Shown: positions 35,699 to 45,315, counted from the stretch's first letter. The stretch is DNA of 64,000 nt from Clostridiales bacterium (GCA_031287685.1 JAITSQ010000010.1:1-64000), one strand, 5' to 3'. Notes: generated by a model from the sequence alone, not told the origin. A program made the numbers and translations.

Positions 35699-36649
35699 AT
35701 GGAAACGGGATACACCAAAGCTCTGGCCGACAAAATCAAAGAACAGCTCGGCAAGGTGGTAATCAACCAGGAAAATATGACGAATTTCGGCCTTACGGCG
35801 ATTTTTTCGGGCGGGCACGTGCTTATAGAGGGCCTGCCGGGCTTGGCCAAGACGCTCTGGGCGCGGTGCGCGGCGAAAACCATAAGCGCGGATTTCCGGC
35901 GCGTGCAGTTCACGTCCGACCTTATGCCTTCGGACATTTTGGGCACGAATATTTTTGATATGTCGAGGTCCGAGTTTACGCTGAAAAAAGGCCCTCTGTT
36001 CACCAATCTTTTCCTGGCGGACGAGATTAACCGCACGCCGCCGAAAACTCAGTCCGCGCTCCTTGAGGTAATGGAAGAAAAATCCATAACTATAGACGGC
36101 GTGACGCACAGGCTTCCTCCGCCGTTTATAGTTTTCGCCACGCAGAACCCGGTGGAGTTCGAGGGGACGTACCCCCTGCCGGAGGCGGTGCTTGACCGGT
36201 TCTGCATGAAGCTGCTGATTGACTATCCGGGGGTCGCCGCGGAGAAGCAGGTGCTCTTGATGCACGGGCAGGGCTTCAAAACGGATAACCTCGACCGGGT
36301 GGAAACGGTCTGCTCCCCGGAGGAGGTCCTGCGCTGCCAGGAGGAAACGGACGCGGTGACGGTTGACGACGGCATATATAACTATATAATAAGCATTGTC
36401 GAGACGACGCGGCGCGTCAGCTCCGTGGCCGTGGGCGCGTCGCCGCGCGGCTCCGTGGCGCTGCTGCTGGCCTCAAAGGTCTACGCCGCCATTCAAGGGC
36501 GGGATTTTGTGACCCCGGACGACGTGCGCGACCTGGCCGCGCCCGTGCTCCGCCACCGCGTTATTCTTAAGCCGGAGGCGGAGATTGACGGCTTGAAAAC
36601 GGATAAGGTTATTGAGAATATACTTTCACACGTGAAAGTGCCAAGATAG
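35699..36649 (+). CDS. MoxR-family AAA+ ATPase
   Basis: A 316-residue AAA+ chaperone-like ATPase. Walker A is GLPGLAKT (residues 45-52), Walker B FLADEINR, followed by the conserved TPPKTQSALLEVMEE, FATQNPVEFEGTYPLPEAVLDRF and a C-terminal lid. MoxR proteins act with VWA/DUF58 proteins in metal insertion or complex assembly. Its immediate neighbours are DUF4350 upstream and DUF58 downstream, with 10 and 11 bp gaps. An AGGAGG site precedes the ATG. Confidence 0.93.
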   Translation: METGYTKALADKIKEQLGKVVINQENMTNFGLTAIFSGGHVLIEGLPGLAKTLWARCAAKTISADFRRVQFTSDLMPSDILGTNIFDMSRSEFTLKKGPLFTNLFLADEINRTPPKTQSALLEVMEEKSITIDGVTHRLPPPFIVFATQNPVEFEGTYPLPEAVLDRFCMKLLIDYPGVAAEKQVLLMHGQGFKTDNLDRVETVCSPEEVLRCQEETDAVTVDDGIYNYIISIVETTRRVSSVAVGASPRGSVALLLASKVYAAIQGRDFVTPDDVRDLAAPVLRHRVILKPEAEIDGLKTDKVIENILSHVKVPR

Positions 36650-36660
36650 GCGGGGTTTTA

Positions 36661-37965
36661 ATGGGCGTTACCAAAAAATTCATAATATCGGCGCTTATCG
36701 CGCTGCCCTTTTTGGCGGCGCTCCCGAACGGGGGGAGCGCGGCGTTTTTCGCGCTGTTTAACGCCGCGCTCGTTTTGACGGCGCTTGTTGACTTTTTCCG
36801 GACGCCGTCCGCGAAATCTCTCGTTATAACGCGAGAGCCTTATGACAAGCTGTTTTTCAAGGCGCGGAACACCGTGCGGTTCACCGTGCGCAACGCTTCG
36901 GACAAACCGCTTAAAATCGCCCTGAAAGACCAGATTCCCGATTTTCACTTCGTTACCGGGGATTGCGGGAATATGACGCGCGTAGTCCCCCCGCACGAGG
37001 AGGAGGAGTTTTCTTACGAGGTCTCGCCGGGCAAGCGCGGGAGCTTTATGTTTCCCGCGGTTTATGTAAAAATAGAGAGCCTCTGGGGCTTTTGCTTTAA
37101 ATTCGGCAGGGTTTCCCTGCCGATGGATTTTAAGGTGTATCCCAACCTGAAAGATTTGGGCAGGTACCGCCTGCTGATGACGAAAAGCGTGCGGCTTGAG
37201 AGCGGGCGGCGCGTCATAAACACAAAAGGTCAGGGAACGGAGTTTGAGAGCCTGCGCGAGTATGTCGAGGGGGACGACTGCCGAAAACTCAGCCACACGG
37301 CGTCGGCCCGCGCTCGGAAGCTCATAATTAACCAGTTTGAGGCGGAGAAAAATCAGATAGTCTTCGCGATGATAGACGCGGGCCGGGCGATGAGCTATAC
37401 GCTGAAAGGCTATAAAAAGCTCGATTACGCCATAAACGCCGCGCTGGTGCTTTCGGACATAGTGAACGGCAGGGGCGACAAAACCGGGCTTGTCGTGTTC
37501 GGTAAGGAGGTTTCGGCGTATATCCCGCCGGGGAAAGGCGCGGGGCACAGGAACGAGCTTATGGAGGCGTTGTATCACGTGGCGGATTCAAAGGACACCC
37601 CGGACTACGCGGAGGCGTTCCGCCAGCTCGTGACGCGGCAGAAGCGCCGGGGGATTGTGTTTATTTTCACGGATTTTGAGACGGACGTGGAGCTGGCGGA
37701 TTTTGCCGCGCAAGCGCGGCTTCTGCGCACGCGTCATATACCCGTCGTGGTGCTTATGAAAAATGACTCCGTGCTGAAAATGGCGGCGGAAGCCGGGCCA
37801 GGGTCGTCCTACCGCCGCTCCGTCGCGCGGGAATATCTTGAGAAGCGGGAAAAATTCAAGCGGACGCTGAATTTAAGCGGGGTCGTATGCGTCGAGAGCG
37901 ACAGCGAGGATTTCGCTCTCGACACGGTGAATAATTATTTGAGGATTAAAGCGAAAATGGGGTGA
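36661..37965 (+). CDS. DUF58 domain protein (MoxR partner)
   Basis: A 434-residue protein with an N-terminal hydrophobic pair (FIISALIALPFLAALP and FFALFNAALVLTALVDFF), an Ig-like middle and a vWA-like DUF58 domain. The defining segment is LREYVEGDDCRKLSHTASAR, followed by FAMIDAGRAM with a DxGxxM variant of the MIDAS loop. It ends the MoxR operon and converges with the M50-type gene 16 bp away. Confidence 0.9.
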   Translation: MGVTKKFIISALIALPFLAALPNGGSAAFFALFNAALVLTALVDFFRTPSAKSLVITREPYDKLFFKARNTVRFTVRNASDKPLKIALKDQIPDFHFVTGDCGNMTRVVPPHEEEEFSYEVSPGKRGSFMFPAVYVKIESLWGFCFKFGRVSLPMDFKVYPNLKDLGRYRLLMTKSVRLESGRRVINTKGQGTEFESLREYVEGDDCRKLSHTASARARKLIINQFEAEKNQIVFAMIDAGRAMSYTLKGYKKLDYAINAALVLSDIVNGRGDKTGLVVFGKEVSAYIPPGKGAGHRNELMEALYHVADSKDTPDYAEAFRQLVTRQKRRGIVFIFTDFETDVELADFAAQARLLRTRHIPVVVLMKNDSVLKMAAEAGPGSSYRRSVAREYLEKREKFKRTLNLSGVVCVESDSEDFALDTVNNYLRIKAKMG

Positions 37966-37980
37966 CTAAGAATAGAGGGG

Positions 37981-38982
37981 TCATGGGCTGAACGGGTCTG
38001 CCGGCTCCTCCGCGAATTTTTTCTCCAGCTCCCGTATCATCTCCGCGTTCATATGGATGGTTCCTTTGCTTATGGAGGAAGCGGCGCGGGCCTTGGCCCG
38101 GTCGAGCAGTTTCAGCGCGGACTCCCGGTCCCGCTCAATAAAATATTTCGCGGCGGCGGCAATGTCCGCGGCGGGCGTATTTTTCGCGTTCAGAAAGCGG
38201 CGCACGCGTTTATCGCCGTAAAGCTCCTTTGCCCGCCCAAAGTCCGGCTCCTTGACCAAATAATAATACAGCGCCCGAGCGCGGCCCGCCACCTGATACC
38301 CAACGGGGAGGCGGTCAAGCGGCAGGTTTTCCAACAGGGCGACGCTTTCGGCGGCGCGGCCCAAGTCCCACAAACGGTCGGCTTCTAACAAGACGGTATA
38401 CGCCACGAGATGATTCGACAAATTCGCGTCCGGCGGCAGCGCGAAGTCCCCTTCGGCGTAATCCCTCGGGCGCTTGCCGTTCACGCATTCGTAGTTCGCC
38501 TGAAGCATAATATACATACCGCGCGCGGCGGCCGGGGATTCAAGCGCGTAACGGATGTTAAGCCCGTCGTTAGTCATCCCGCCCATTCTAAACGGCAGTA
38601 GGTTCATAATCCCCATAAACAGGTTTATATAAACGCCCGCGTTGAACAGGCGGCTTCCAGGGCTTCCCTTGGCGCAGGCCGCGAAAGCCGCGAAAAAGCC
38701 CGCCGCGAAAATAAAATTCATAAGCCCGCCGCCGGCGTTATACAGCACGAAGGGGAACTTTTCGCCCTTTGGCGGCGCCATAAGGCATTGTCCGACGAAG
38801 GGGCCTTTGCGGCGCTTAAAGACAATCCGCCCGCCGTCCCGCATCCAAATATAAGAAAAAACGCGGAACGAAACAAAACTATACCCCGTCAGCAGGCCGA
38901 ATAGCAGATGCCCGGCTTCGTGGATAATTATGGAGATAACAAATTGAGCGTAGGTAAATAAATAAATTTGCGCGAATCTCAT
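37981..38982 (-). CDS. M50-like intramembrane zinc metalloprotease
   Basis: A 333-residue membrane protein. The start at 38982 overlaps the fmt stop (ATGA); a longer reading frame running back into fmt is not credible. The first helix carries IIIHEAGHLL, an HExxH zinc motif inside a membrane segment, and NLLPFRMGGMTNDGLN provides the distal Asp-Gly motif, both hallmarks of site-2-type proteases. The C-terminal 150 residues look like a helical-repeat domain. Proteases of this kind cut membrane-bound regulators. It is the last gene of the yicC-to-fmt block; Clostridia often place a zinc metallopeptidase after fmt. Confidence 0.82.
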   Translation of the reverse strand: MRFAQIYLFTYAQFVISIIIHEAGHLLFGLLTGYSFVSFRVFSYIWMRDGGRIVFKRRKGPFVGQCLMAPPKGEKFPFVLYNAGGGLMNFIFAAGFFAAFAACAKGSPGSRLFNAGVYINLFMGIMNLLPFRMGGMTNDGLNIRYALESPAAARGMYIMLQANYECVNGKRPRDYAEGDFALPPDANLSNHLVAYTVLLEADRLWDLGRAAESVALLENLPLDRLPVGYQVAGRARALYYYLVKEPDFGRAKELYGDKRVRRFLNAKNTPAADIAAAAKYFIERDRESALKLLDRAKARAASSISKGTIHMNAEMIRELEKKFAEEPADPFSP

Positions 38983-39905
38983 ATCAGCTTGTCCCCGATT
39001 TTTACTTTGTGTCCGCGGGCGAAGGCCGCGCCGCTCATTCGCTTGCCGGAGGCGGGCTGCACCTCCGAAAGGACGAGCGCGCCGTCCGGCGTTTTTACGG
39101 TTATTCCGCCGCCGCTTATATTTATTATGGTTCCGTTTTCGGCGCTTTCTCCGCAATCGGCGGTTAAAGCCTCCCAAATTTTCAGCTTTTCGCCGTTTAT
39201 CTCCGCGAAGCCCGAATCCCGAGGGGAGAGCGCGCGGATTAGATTGCGTAAATCCCGGGCGGGCCGGCTGAAATCAAGCCGCCCGGCGTCCTTGCCGAGC
39301 ATATGGGCGTAGGTGGCCGCCGCTTCGTCCTGCGGAGTGAAAACGGCGCGCCCCGCCTCAACAAGTTCTAACGCCTCTATGAGCGCCTCCGCGCCGAGTT
39401 TGCCGAGCTTTTCAAACATTCCTCCCGCCGTGTCCGAATCCTCTATCGGGGCTTCGCGGGAAAGGAGCGCGGGTCCTGTGTCAAGGCCCTTTTCCATTTT
39501 CATAATGGTGACGCCGGTTTTTTCCCGCCCGTCCATAATAGCGCGCTGAATCGGCGCCGCCCCGCGATACTCAGGCAGGAGCGACGCGTGGACGTTAAAA
39601 CAGCCGTATTTCGGCATTTCAAGGATTTCCTCCGATAAAATCTGGCCATACGCGGCCACGGCGAAAACGTCCGCCTCCGGCGCGAGCCGGCGAAGCTCAC
39701 CGGCGGACTCGCGCAGGCGAGCGGGCTGGAAAACGGGTATGCCGAGCCGCTCGGCAAGCTCCTTAACCGGCGGGGCGGTCATTACTTTCTTGCGCCCGGC
39801 GGGCTTGTCCGGCTGGGTGACGGCCAGTATCACGCTATGCCGCTCATTAAGTATCCGCAGGGTTTCGAGCGCGAAACCGGGCGTGCCCATAAAAACTATT
39901 TTCAA
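38979..39905 (-). CDS. fmt: Methionyl-tRNA formyltransferase
   Basis: A 308-residue enzyme that formylates initiator Met-tRNA using 10-formyl-THF. It starts MKIVFMGTPGFAL and has the active-site segment NVHASLLPEYRGAAPI plus DTGPAL. The C-terminal OB-like domain is present. It starts immediately after the def stop (0 bp gap), the usual def-fmt arrangement, and overlaps the M50-type gene by 4 bp. Confidence 0.97.
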   Translation of the reverse strand: MKIVFMGTPGFALETLRILNERHSVILAVTQPDKPAGRKKVMTAPPVKELAERLGIPVFQPARLRESAGELRRLAPEADVFAVAAYGQILSEEILEMPKYGCFNVHASLLPEYRGAAPIQRAIMDGREKTGVTIMKMEKGLDTGPALLSREAPIEDSDTAGGMFEKLGKLGAEALIEALELVEAGRAVFTPQDEAAATYAHMLGKDAGRLDFSRPARDLRNLIRALSPRDSGFAEINGEKLKIWEALTADCGESAENGTIINISGGGITVKTPDGALVLSEVQPASGKRMSGAAFARGHKVKIGDKLI

Positions 39906-40385
39906 TCAATCGTCCTCCTCGTCGTCCTCTTTTGTGCGCAGACGAAAATTCCGGGCTTTATCGCGGTAAAGCACGCCGTTTAAATGGTCTACCTCGTGCG
40001 ATATTATCACGGCCAGCCGCCCCTCCGCGGACATCTCCGCGCGCGTGCCGTCCGTTTTGGTAAAGGCGACGGTCAGCTTTTCCGGCCGCGTCACCGTGCC
40101 TATCATACCAGGTATGGAAAGACAGGCCTCCTCCGCGTCCTGGCTGCCCTCCTCCAACTGAATCTCCGGGTTTATCATTTGAAAAAGCTCGTCCTCGTGG
40201 TCTATGACTATGAGCCGTTTCAGGACGCCCACCTGCGGCGCGGCCAAGCCGGCGCCCTTGCTGTTTTTCATAGTGTCCACCATGTCGCCGAGCAGAGTTT
40301 TCACGTTTTCCGTTATATCCGCCACAGGGCGCGATTTCCGGCGAAGCAGCTCGTCGCCGTCCACTCTTAAATTACGCAAAGCCAT
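39906..40385 (-). CDS. def: Peptide deformylase
   Basis: A 159-residue metallohydrolase that removes the N-formyl group from new proteins. All three motifs are present: GAGLAAPQVG (44-53), EEACLSIPG with metal ligand Cys88, and HEVDHLNG with His130, Glu131 and His134. EACLS replaces the common EGCLS, a normal variant. The C-terminus is a short acidic tail (EDDEEDD). Confidence 0.97.
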   Translation of the reverse strand: MALRNLRVDGDELLRRKSRPVADITENVKTLLGDMVDTMKNSKGAGLAAPQVGVLKRLIVIDHEDELFQMINPEIQLEEGSQDAEEACLSIPGMIGTVTRPEKLTVAFTKTDGTRAEMSAEGRLAVIISHEVDHLNGVLYRDKARNFRLRTKEDDEEDD

Positions 40386-40413
40386 TGAGGTTCTCTCCGT
40401 TTCAGACTGAATC

Positions 40414-42618
40414 TTAATGTATCCGCATAGGATTTGGCGTAAGGGAGACCATCACGCCGTCAAAATTTTCATATTTACGAAGCTTTTCGGCGCAAAATAG
40501 CGTAAACGCCGTCAGTTTTTCTTCGTCTTTGGATTTTATTATGAGCTTGTGCCTGTAGTTTCCTTTTATTTTCGACACAATGGCCGCGGACGGACCCACA
40601 AGCTCGAAAAGCCCGTTTTTATTATATCGCCGCATAATTTCCGCCAGTTTATGAAGAAGCGATATTATCTTGCGCTCGTCCGGCCCGGTAAACAGAACCT
40701 CAAAGAGGAACGCGTAAGGCGGATAACCCATTTGGGCGCGCGCGGCCGTCTCGTGGGCGTAAAAACCGGCGTAATCGTGGTTTTTGGCGTAGGACACGGC
40801 GTAATGCTCCGGGTTATAGGCCTGGATATAAACCGTGCCGGGAAGCTCCGCCCGCCCCGCCCGCCCGGCCGCCTGCGTCAGGAGCTGAAAAGTCTCCTCC
40901 GCGCCCCGAAAATCCCCTATGTTAAGGGAAATATCCGCGCAGACCACGCCCACAAGGGTCACGTTCGGATAGTCAAGGCCCTTGGCTATCATCTGCGTGC
41001 CGATTAAAATATCGGCCTCCCGCCGGCGAAACGCCGAAAGGATTTCCTCGTGGGCGTTTTTTCGACTTGTGGTGTCCGCGTCCATACGCAGAACGCGCGC
41101 CTCCGGAAAAGCCTCGCGCAGCGCGGCTTCTACTTTTTGCGTCCCCGCGCCGAAATATTTTATATACTTCGAGCCGCACACGGGGCAGTTCTGCGGGATT
41201 TGCTCCGTTTTTCCGCAGTAGTGGCACATAAGCCTGTTCGCGTACAGGTGATATGTATAGTTTACGTTACAATCGGCGCAGCCAAGGGCCTCGCCGCATT
41301 TCCGGCAGGACACGAAGGTCGAGTGTCCGCGCCGGTTGAGAAAAAGTATCGCCTGTTCCTTTCGGGCGAGCGCGCCGGCGATAGCCTTTGATAAATCCCG
41401 GCTGAAAATCGAGGCGTTTCCGGAGGCCAGCTCCAGCCGCATATCGCGGATAAAAACCTCCGGCATTTTGCGGTTGACGCGCTCCGAAAGCTCCACAAGG
41501 TCAATCTCTCCGTTTTTCGCCGCGAAATAGGTTTCAAGGGAGGGCGTGGCGGAGCCGAGCACGAGCTGCGCGCCCTTTTTTTCGCATATAAACCGCGCTA
41601 TTTCCCGCGCGTGATATTTGGGCGAAAGCTCGGATTTATAGGAATGTTCGTGCTCCTCGTCGATTATGACGCAGCCGACGTTCGAGAAAGGCGCGAAAAG
41701 AGCCGAGCGCGGCCCTATCATTACGGAAACTTCGCCCTCCCGCGCGCGCTCCCACTGGTCGAAACGCTCCCCCGCCGAAAGCCGGGAGTGCGTCACGGCG
41801 ACCTTCTCCCCGAAGCGGCCCAGGAAAACGCTCACGGTCTGCGGCGTGAGGGAGATTTCCGGCACGAGCATAACGGCGGACTTCCCCGCGCGGAGCGCCG
41901 CGTCTATAAGCCGCATATACACCTCCGTCTTGCCGCTGCCCGTCACGCCGTAAAGCAGCGTCGGCCGGAGGTTCCCCGCTAGGGTTTTTCCGGTTATGAA
42001 ATCAAGCGCCGCCCGCTGGCCGGAGTTCAGCTCGAAAGGCGGGACGGGGGCGCCCGGCGGTTTTGGCGTTACCTCCCGGCGGACGGCGCGCTCCTCCGGC
42101 GTAAGCATACCCTTTGAAATCATATTGCCGACGACGGAGGGGGATATGGAAAGCCGCATACGAAGCTCGTCCGCGAAAGCCCCGCCGCCGCTCTCCTTTA
42201 AGAGCGCGGTTACTCGCTTCTGCGCGTCGGTTTTCGGCGGCGCGTCTCCCAGAGACACGTATTTTTTCGTCCGGGCAAGCCCGCGACGGAGCTTTATTCC
42301 ATACGGGATAACGCAGGAAAGGCAGGACGAAAGCGTCGAAAAATATTTTCCGCGCATAAAAAACGCAAGCTCAAGCATATCCGGGCTTATGACCGGATAG
42401 TCGTCGAGCGGCTCAAGAACCGACTTTATTTTATCGTCGGGCAGACCGGCGGTTTCGGCCTCGGAGATTATATACCCCTCGCGCCGCGCGTTGCTTTTCC
42501 CGAAAGGGACGGCCACGCGGAAACCCGGGCCGATTTTCATTCCGTCGGGCATTTTATAGGTAAACACGCGGTCGATTTCCTTCGCCGGCGACGAAATAAT
42601 GACGCTCGCGTAAAGCAT
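40414..42618 (-). CDS. priA: Primosomal replication restart helicase PriA
   Basis: A 734-residue 3'-5' helicase that reloads the replisome at stalled forks. The N-terminal DNA-binding domain begins YASVIISSPAKEIDRVFTY; helicase motifs are LLYGVTGSGKTEVY, DEEHEHSYK and QAAGRAGR. The zinc-binding insert has the expected paired cysteines (CRKC, CADC, CHYC, CPVC). It starts 2 bp after rpoZ. coaBC, which lies between rpoZ and priA in B. subtilis, is absent. Confidence 0.97.
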   Translation of the reverse strand: MLYASVIISSPAKEIDRVFTYKMPDGMKIGPGFRVAVPFGKSNARREGYIISEAETAGLPDDKIKSVLEPLDDYPVISPDMLELAFFMRGKYFSTLSSCLSCVIPYGIKLRRGLARTKKYVSLGDAPPKTDAQKRVTALLKESGGGAFADELRMRLSISPSVVGNMISKGMLTPEERAVRREVTPKPPGAPVPPFELNSGQRAALDFITGKTLAGNLRPTLLYGVTGSGKTEVYMRLIDAALRAGKSAVMLVPEISLTPQTVSVFLGRFGEKVAVTHSRLSAGERFDQWERAREGEVSVMIGPRSALFAPFSNVGCVIIDEEHEHSYKSELSPKYHAREIARFICEKKGAQLVLGSATPSLETYFAAKNGEIDLVELSERVNRKMPEVFIRDMRLELASGNASIFSRDLSKAIAGALARKEQAILFLNRRGHSTFVSCRKCGEALGCADCNVNYTYHLYANRLMCHYCGKTEQIPQNCPVCGSKYIKYFGAGTQKVEAALREAFPEARVLRMDADTTSRKNAHEEILSAFRRREADILIGTQMIAKGLDYPNVTLVGVVCADISLNIGDFRGAEETFQLLTQAAGRAGRAELPGTVYIQAYNPEHYAVSYAKNHDYAGFYAHETAARAQMGYPPYAFLFEVLFTGPDERKIISLLHKLAEIMRRYNKNGLFELVGPSAAIVSKIKGNYRHKLIIKSKDEEKLTAFTLFCAEKLRKYENFDGVMVSLTPNPMRIH

Positions 42619-42620
42619 AC

Positions 42621-43184
42621 TTATAAATCGTCCTCCGGGCCGGGGGCCTCGGCGGAGCCAAGGGAATCGCTGTAGGAGTCCTCTTTCTCAAGGTCGTCTA
42701 TAGCGCGGAAGCCGTCCCGCAAAATGTCGTCCTCGCCGCGCTCCCGCTCGTCGCCGGAAATCGGGGCAAACTCGTCCTCGTCAAAATCCTCCGGCTGTTC
42801 GAGCTTGTTAAGGTCAAGTATTTCGTCGGGCTCCTCCGGTTCGTCGAAAACTTCCTCAAAATCCTCAAAATCGTCAAGCTCGTCCTCCAGGTCAAGACTC
42901 AGGGAAACGCGGGCGAGAGCGGCTTTGGCGTGCGCCCGCTCCAGCGGGTCGGCGATTGCCGCGCCGGATTTGATTTTGATTTTCCCCGCGGCTATTTCAC
43001 GCACGGCGATTGAGACCGCCTTGTCCGAAAGACGGTGGGAGACGAGGGCGGGCTTGCCGTCAACAAGCTCCCGCGCGCGTTTGGCGGTGGCGACGACCAC
43101 GCTGTACCGGCTGGTGATTTTGTCGTCCGCCTCCGCGTCGGCGTTCAGAATGTCCAGAAGTTCCGCATAAGATGGATGAAGCAT
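42621..43184 (-). CDS. rpoZ: RNA polymerase omega subunit with long acidic tail
   Basis: A 187-residue protein whose first 90 residues are a standard omega subunit (SRYSVVVATAKRARELVDG, KAVSIAVREIAAGKI). Omega supports RNA polymerase assembly. The remaining roughly 95 residues, starting at DLEDELDDFEDFEEVF, are very rich in Asp and Glu with few basic residues and are absent from ordinary omega proteins of 65-90 residues. The tail is in the same continuous frame up to the TAA two bases before priA. Location between gmk and priA supports the assignment. An AAGGAG site precedes the ATG. Confidence 0.9.
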   Translation of the reverse strand: MLHPSYAELLDILNADAEADDKITSRYSVVVATAKRARELVDGKPALVSHRLSDKAVSIAVREIAAGKIKIKSGAAIADPLERAHAKAALARVSLSLDLEDELDDFEDFEEVFDEPEEPDEILDLNKLEQPEDFDEDEFAPISGDERERGEDDILRDGFRAIDDLEKEDSYSDSLGSAEAPGPEDDL

Positions 43185-43237
43185 TTTGACATCTCCTTTG
43201 AGCTTGAGCTTGACTTGGGCCTGGCTTGGCTTGGTGT

Positions 43238-43834
43238 TTAAGTAAGCAGCTTACTTTCTATTCCGGGGCCGCGGCAGGTTCGCAGCGCCTCCGCGCGGGT
43301 TATGCTCTCAAGGTCCGCCACGGCTTTGTCCAGGTCTTCGTTGACGACGATATAATCGTATCGCGGGACGGCCTTTAACTCCTCTACGGCAATGGCGGCG
43401 CGGCGCTCTATCTCCTCCGGGCTGTCGCCGCGCAGGCTGAGCCTTTTTTTAAGCTCCGCCGCCGACGGCGGCGCGAGAAACACCGAAAAATAAGGTTTTT
43501 TGTAAAAATCCATTATTTTAAGCGCTCCCTGCACATCTATTTCGAGGATTACGTTTTTGCCGAGCCGCAGGCGGCGCTCGACGTTTTCAATCGGCGTGCC
43601 GTAGAAATTATCGTTATAGGCGGCGTACTCAAAAAAGGCGTTTTGGGCGATCAGCCGCTCAAACTCGGCCTTTTCGGTGAAATGATAATGCGTCCCGTCG
43701 ATTTCGCCGGGGCGCGGCGGCCGCGTCGTGCGGGAGACGGACAGCTCAAAATCGGGGTTTTCAAGCAGACGCTTGACTATCGTGCCTTTTCCTGTGCCGG
43801 AAGGGCCTGATATAATTATTAACATACCGAGCAT
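43238..43834 (-). CDS. gmk: Guanylate kinase
   Basis: A 198-residue enzyme that phosphorylates GMP to GDP. The P-loop is SGPSGTGKGT, with SVSRTTRPPRPGEIDGTHYHF for GMP binding and ILEIDVQGA. The start at 43834 has AAGGA at a good distance. Standard size; the place between remA and rpoZ is conserved in Bacillota. Confidence 0.97.
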   Translation of the reverse strand: MLGMLIIISGPSGTGKGTIVKRLLENPDFELSVSRTTRPPRPGEIDGTHYHFTEKAEFERLIAQNAFFEYAAYNDNFYGTPIENVERRLRLGKNVILEIDVQGALKIMDFYKKPYFSVFLAPPSAAELKKRLSLRGDSPEEIERRAAIAVEELKAVPRYDYIVVNEDLDKAVADLESITRAEALRTCRGPGIESKLLT

Positions 43835-43853
43835 AACTATTCCTTCTTCCGTT

Positions 43854-44047
43854 GAGCCTGTTCAATATCTCGCTTTTGACGGATTTTCGAGCGGATTTTC
43901 CGCTAGGCAAACCAGGCGCGAGCGCAGCTCCCCGCATTGGCTTCGCCAAAGCTCGTGACTTGCGCATCGGGTGCGCAAGCGAGCGCCTATGAAGCATGGC
44001 GGAAAATCCGCCGAAAAGACGTTGAAATAGAGATGTTGAACAGGCTC
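43854..44047. mobile_element. MITE-like element with GAGCCTGTTCAA inverted ends
   Basis: GAGCCTGTTCAATATCTC (43854-43871) and GAGATGTTGAACAGGCTC (44030-44047) are inverted copies with 17 of 18 positions matching, bracketing 194 bp between gmk and remA. A second inverted pair, CGGATTTTCCGC and GCGGAAAATCCG, lies inside, and GCGCAAGCGAGCGC-type sequences fill the middle. No open frame of note. The right end directly abuts the remA stop codon. Confidence 0.82.
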
Positions 44048-44308
44048 TTAGTCGCTTTCCTGGGTTCCGCCTTCCGTTTCGTGAATCCTGCCGGCTATGG
44101 TCTCCGGATTGAGAGAGGAAAGGAGAACCTTTCCGCAGTCGGTGAGGATTACGGAGCGGGTGCGCCGTCCGAAAGTGGCGTCAACCAGATTTTTTTCGTC
44201 CCGCGCGTCCTGGATAAGCCGCTTCATCGGCGCGGATTCCGGGCTGACGACGGCCACCACGCGCCGCGCCGCCGCAAGGCTGCCGAAACCTATGTTTATA
44301 AGCCGCAC
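44048..44308 (-). CDS. remA: RemA/DUF370 family DNA-binding regulator
   Basis: An 86-residue protein nearly colinear with B. subtilis RemA, with [34 protein letters not shown] and [15 protein letters not shown]. RemA assembles rings on DNA and activates matrix operons; in Clostridia it is kept at this locus even where matrix genes are lacking. It lies 38 bp after yicC. The stop codon is immediately followed by a MITE-like element that separates it from gmk. Confidence 0.92.
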   Translation of the reverse strand: MRLINIGFGSLAAARRVVAVVSPESAPMKRLIQDARDEKNLVDATFGRRTRSVILTDCGKVLLSSLNPETIAGRIHETEGGTQESD

Positions 44309-44346
44309 TTTTATATCCCTCCTCGCCCTTTTTTGCCGCTCCCTCG

Positions 44347-45213
44347 TTATTCCACATTCTGCGCCTGTTCGCGTATTTTCTCGATTTCATTTTTGAGAAG
44401 GAGAGCAAGGCGCGTCAGCTCAATATCGCTTGATTTGGCGGCTATTGTGTTTGCCTCCCGGTTCATTTCCTGCGCAAGGAAGTCAAGCTTGCGCCCGACC
44501 GGCCCGGTTTCCCGCAAAATTTCGCGCATCTGGTTTATGTGGCTTTTAAGGCGGGAGACCTCCTCGTCAACGGCGGATTTATCCGCAAGGAGCGCCGCCT
44601 CGGTCAGAATCCGCGCTTCGTCGAGACCCCTCCCGGAAAGCAATTCGGAAATTTTCTCGGTGAGCCGCGCCAGGCGCTTCTTTTCGGCTTCGGGCATAAT
44701 TTCCTCTATTCGGGAGACGAAGCCCGACATATTGTCAAGATTCAGCGACATATCGGCGGAAAGGGCGGCGCCCTCCGTCTCCCGCGCCTCGCTCAGGCTG
44801 TCCGCGGCGCGGGAAAGAGCGCCGAAAAGCGCGTCCTTGAGCGGGAGCGGGTCCTCCCCTCCGGTTTTTTCGCAAAACCCGACCGCGCCCGGCATCTTCA
44901 GAAGCTCATACGCCGTCACGTCCCAAGTTGAGCCGCACATCAGCGCGGTTTCACGCACGGCCTCTATGTAGGCTCTGATAAGCGGCTTATTCAGCGTGAA
45001 CGCCGTGGGCGGGGTTTCGGCCATATTTACCCGTAAATCGACCCGCCCCCGCGCTATTTTCCGCGACAGAAGCCGCCGAGCCTCGTCCTCAAAAGACTCC
45101 AGCGCGCGCGGGAGCTTGACGGATATATCCAGATACCTGTGGTTGACGCTTTTCACGCTTACGGAAATCCCCGAATCATCGGAGGCCGCCGCGTATCCCG
45201 TCATACTTCGCAT
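44347..45213 (-). CDS. yicC: YicC-family endoribonuclease
   Basis: A 288-residue YicC protein. The start RSMTGYA and early [14 protein letters not shown] are family signatures, as is the C-terminal [19 protein letters not shown]. YicC proteins are now described as RNA endonucleases that act on small RNAs. It opens the yicC-remA-gmk-rpoZ-priA-def-fmt block, a conserved arrangement in Bacillota. The Glu-rich middle is typical. Confidence 0.93.
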   Translation of the reverse strand: MRSMTGYAAASDDSGISVSVKSVNHRYLDISVKLPRALESFEDEARRLLSRKIARGRVDLRVNMAETPPTAFTLNKPLIRAYIEAVRETALMCGSTWDVTAYELLKMPGAVGFCEKTGGEDPLPLKDALFGALSRAADSLSEARETEGAALSADMSLNLDNMSGFVSRIEEIMPEAEKKRLARLTEKISELLSGRGLDEARILTEAALLADKSAVDEEVSRLKSHINQMREILRETGPVGRKLDFLAQEMNREANTIAAKSSDIELTRLALLLKNEIEKIREQAQNVE

Positions 45214-45315
45214 ACAAACACCGCCCCGCCTTTACGTCTTTGCCAAGTTTTTTTATTATAGCATAAACCGCTTTTCGGGGCAACATAAATTTAGCTCGAA
45301 TTTAATTGAATTTAC

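Noticed and set aside
38983-39177. 65-residue basic N-terminal extension of the M50-like protease
   Set aside because: It lies in another frame of fmt, is Arg/Lys-rich noise, and ATG 38982 overlaps the fmt stop in the usual ATGA way.
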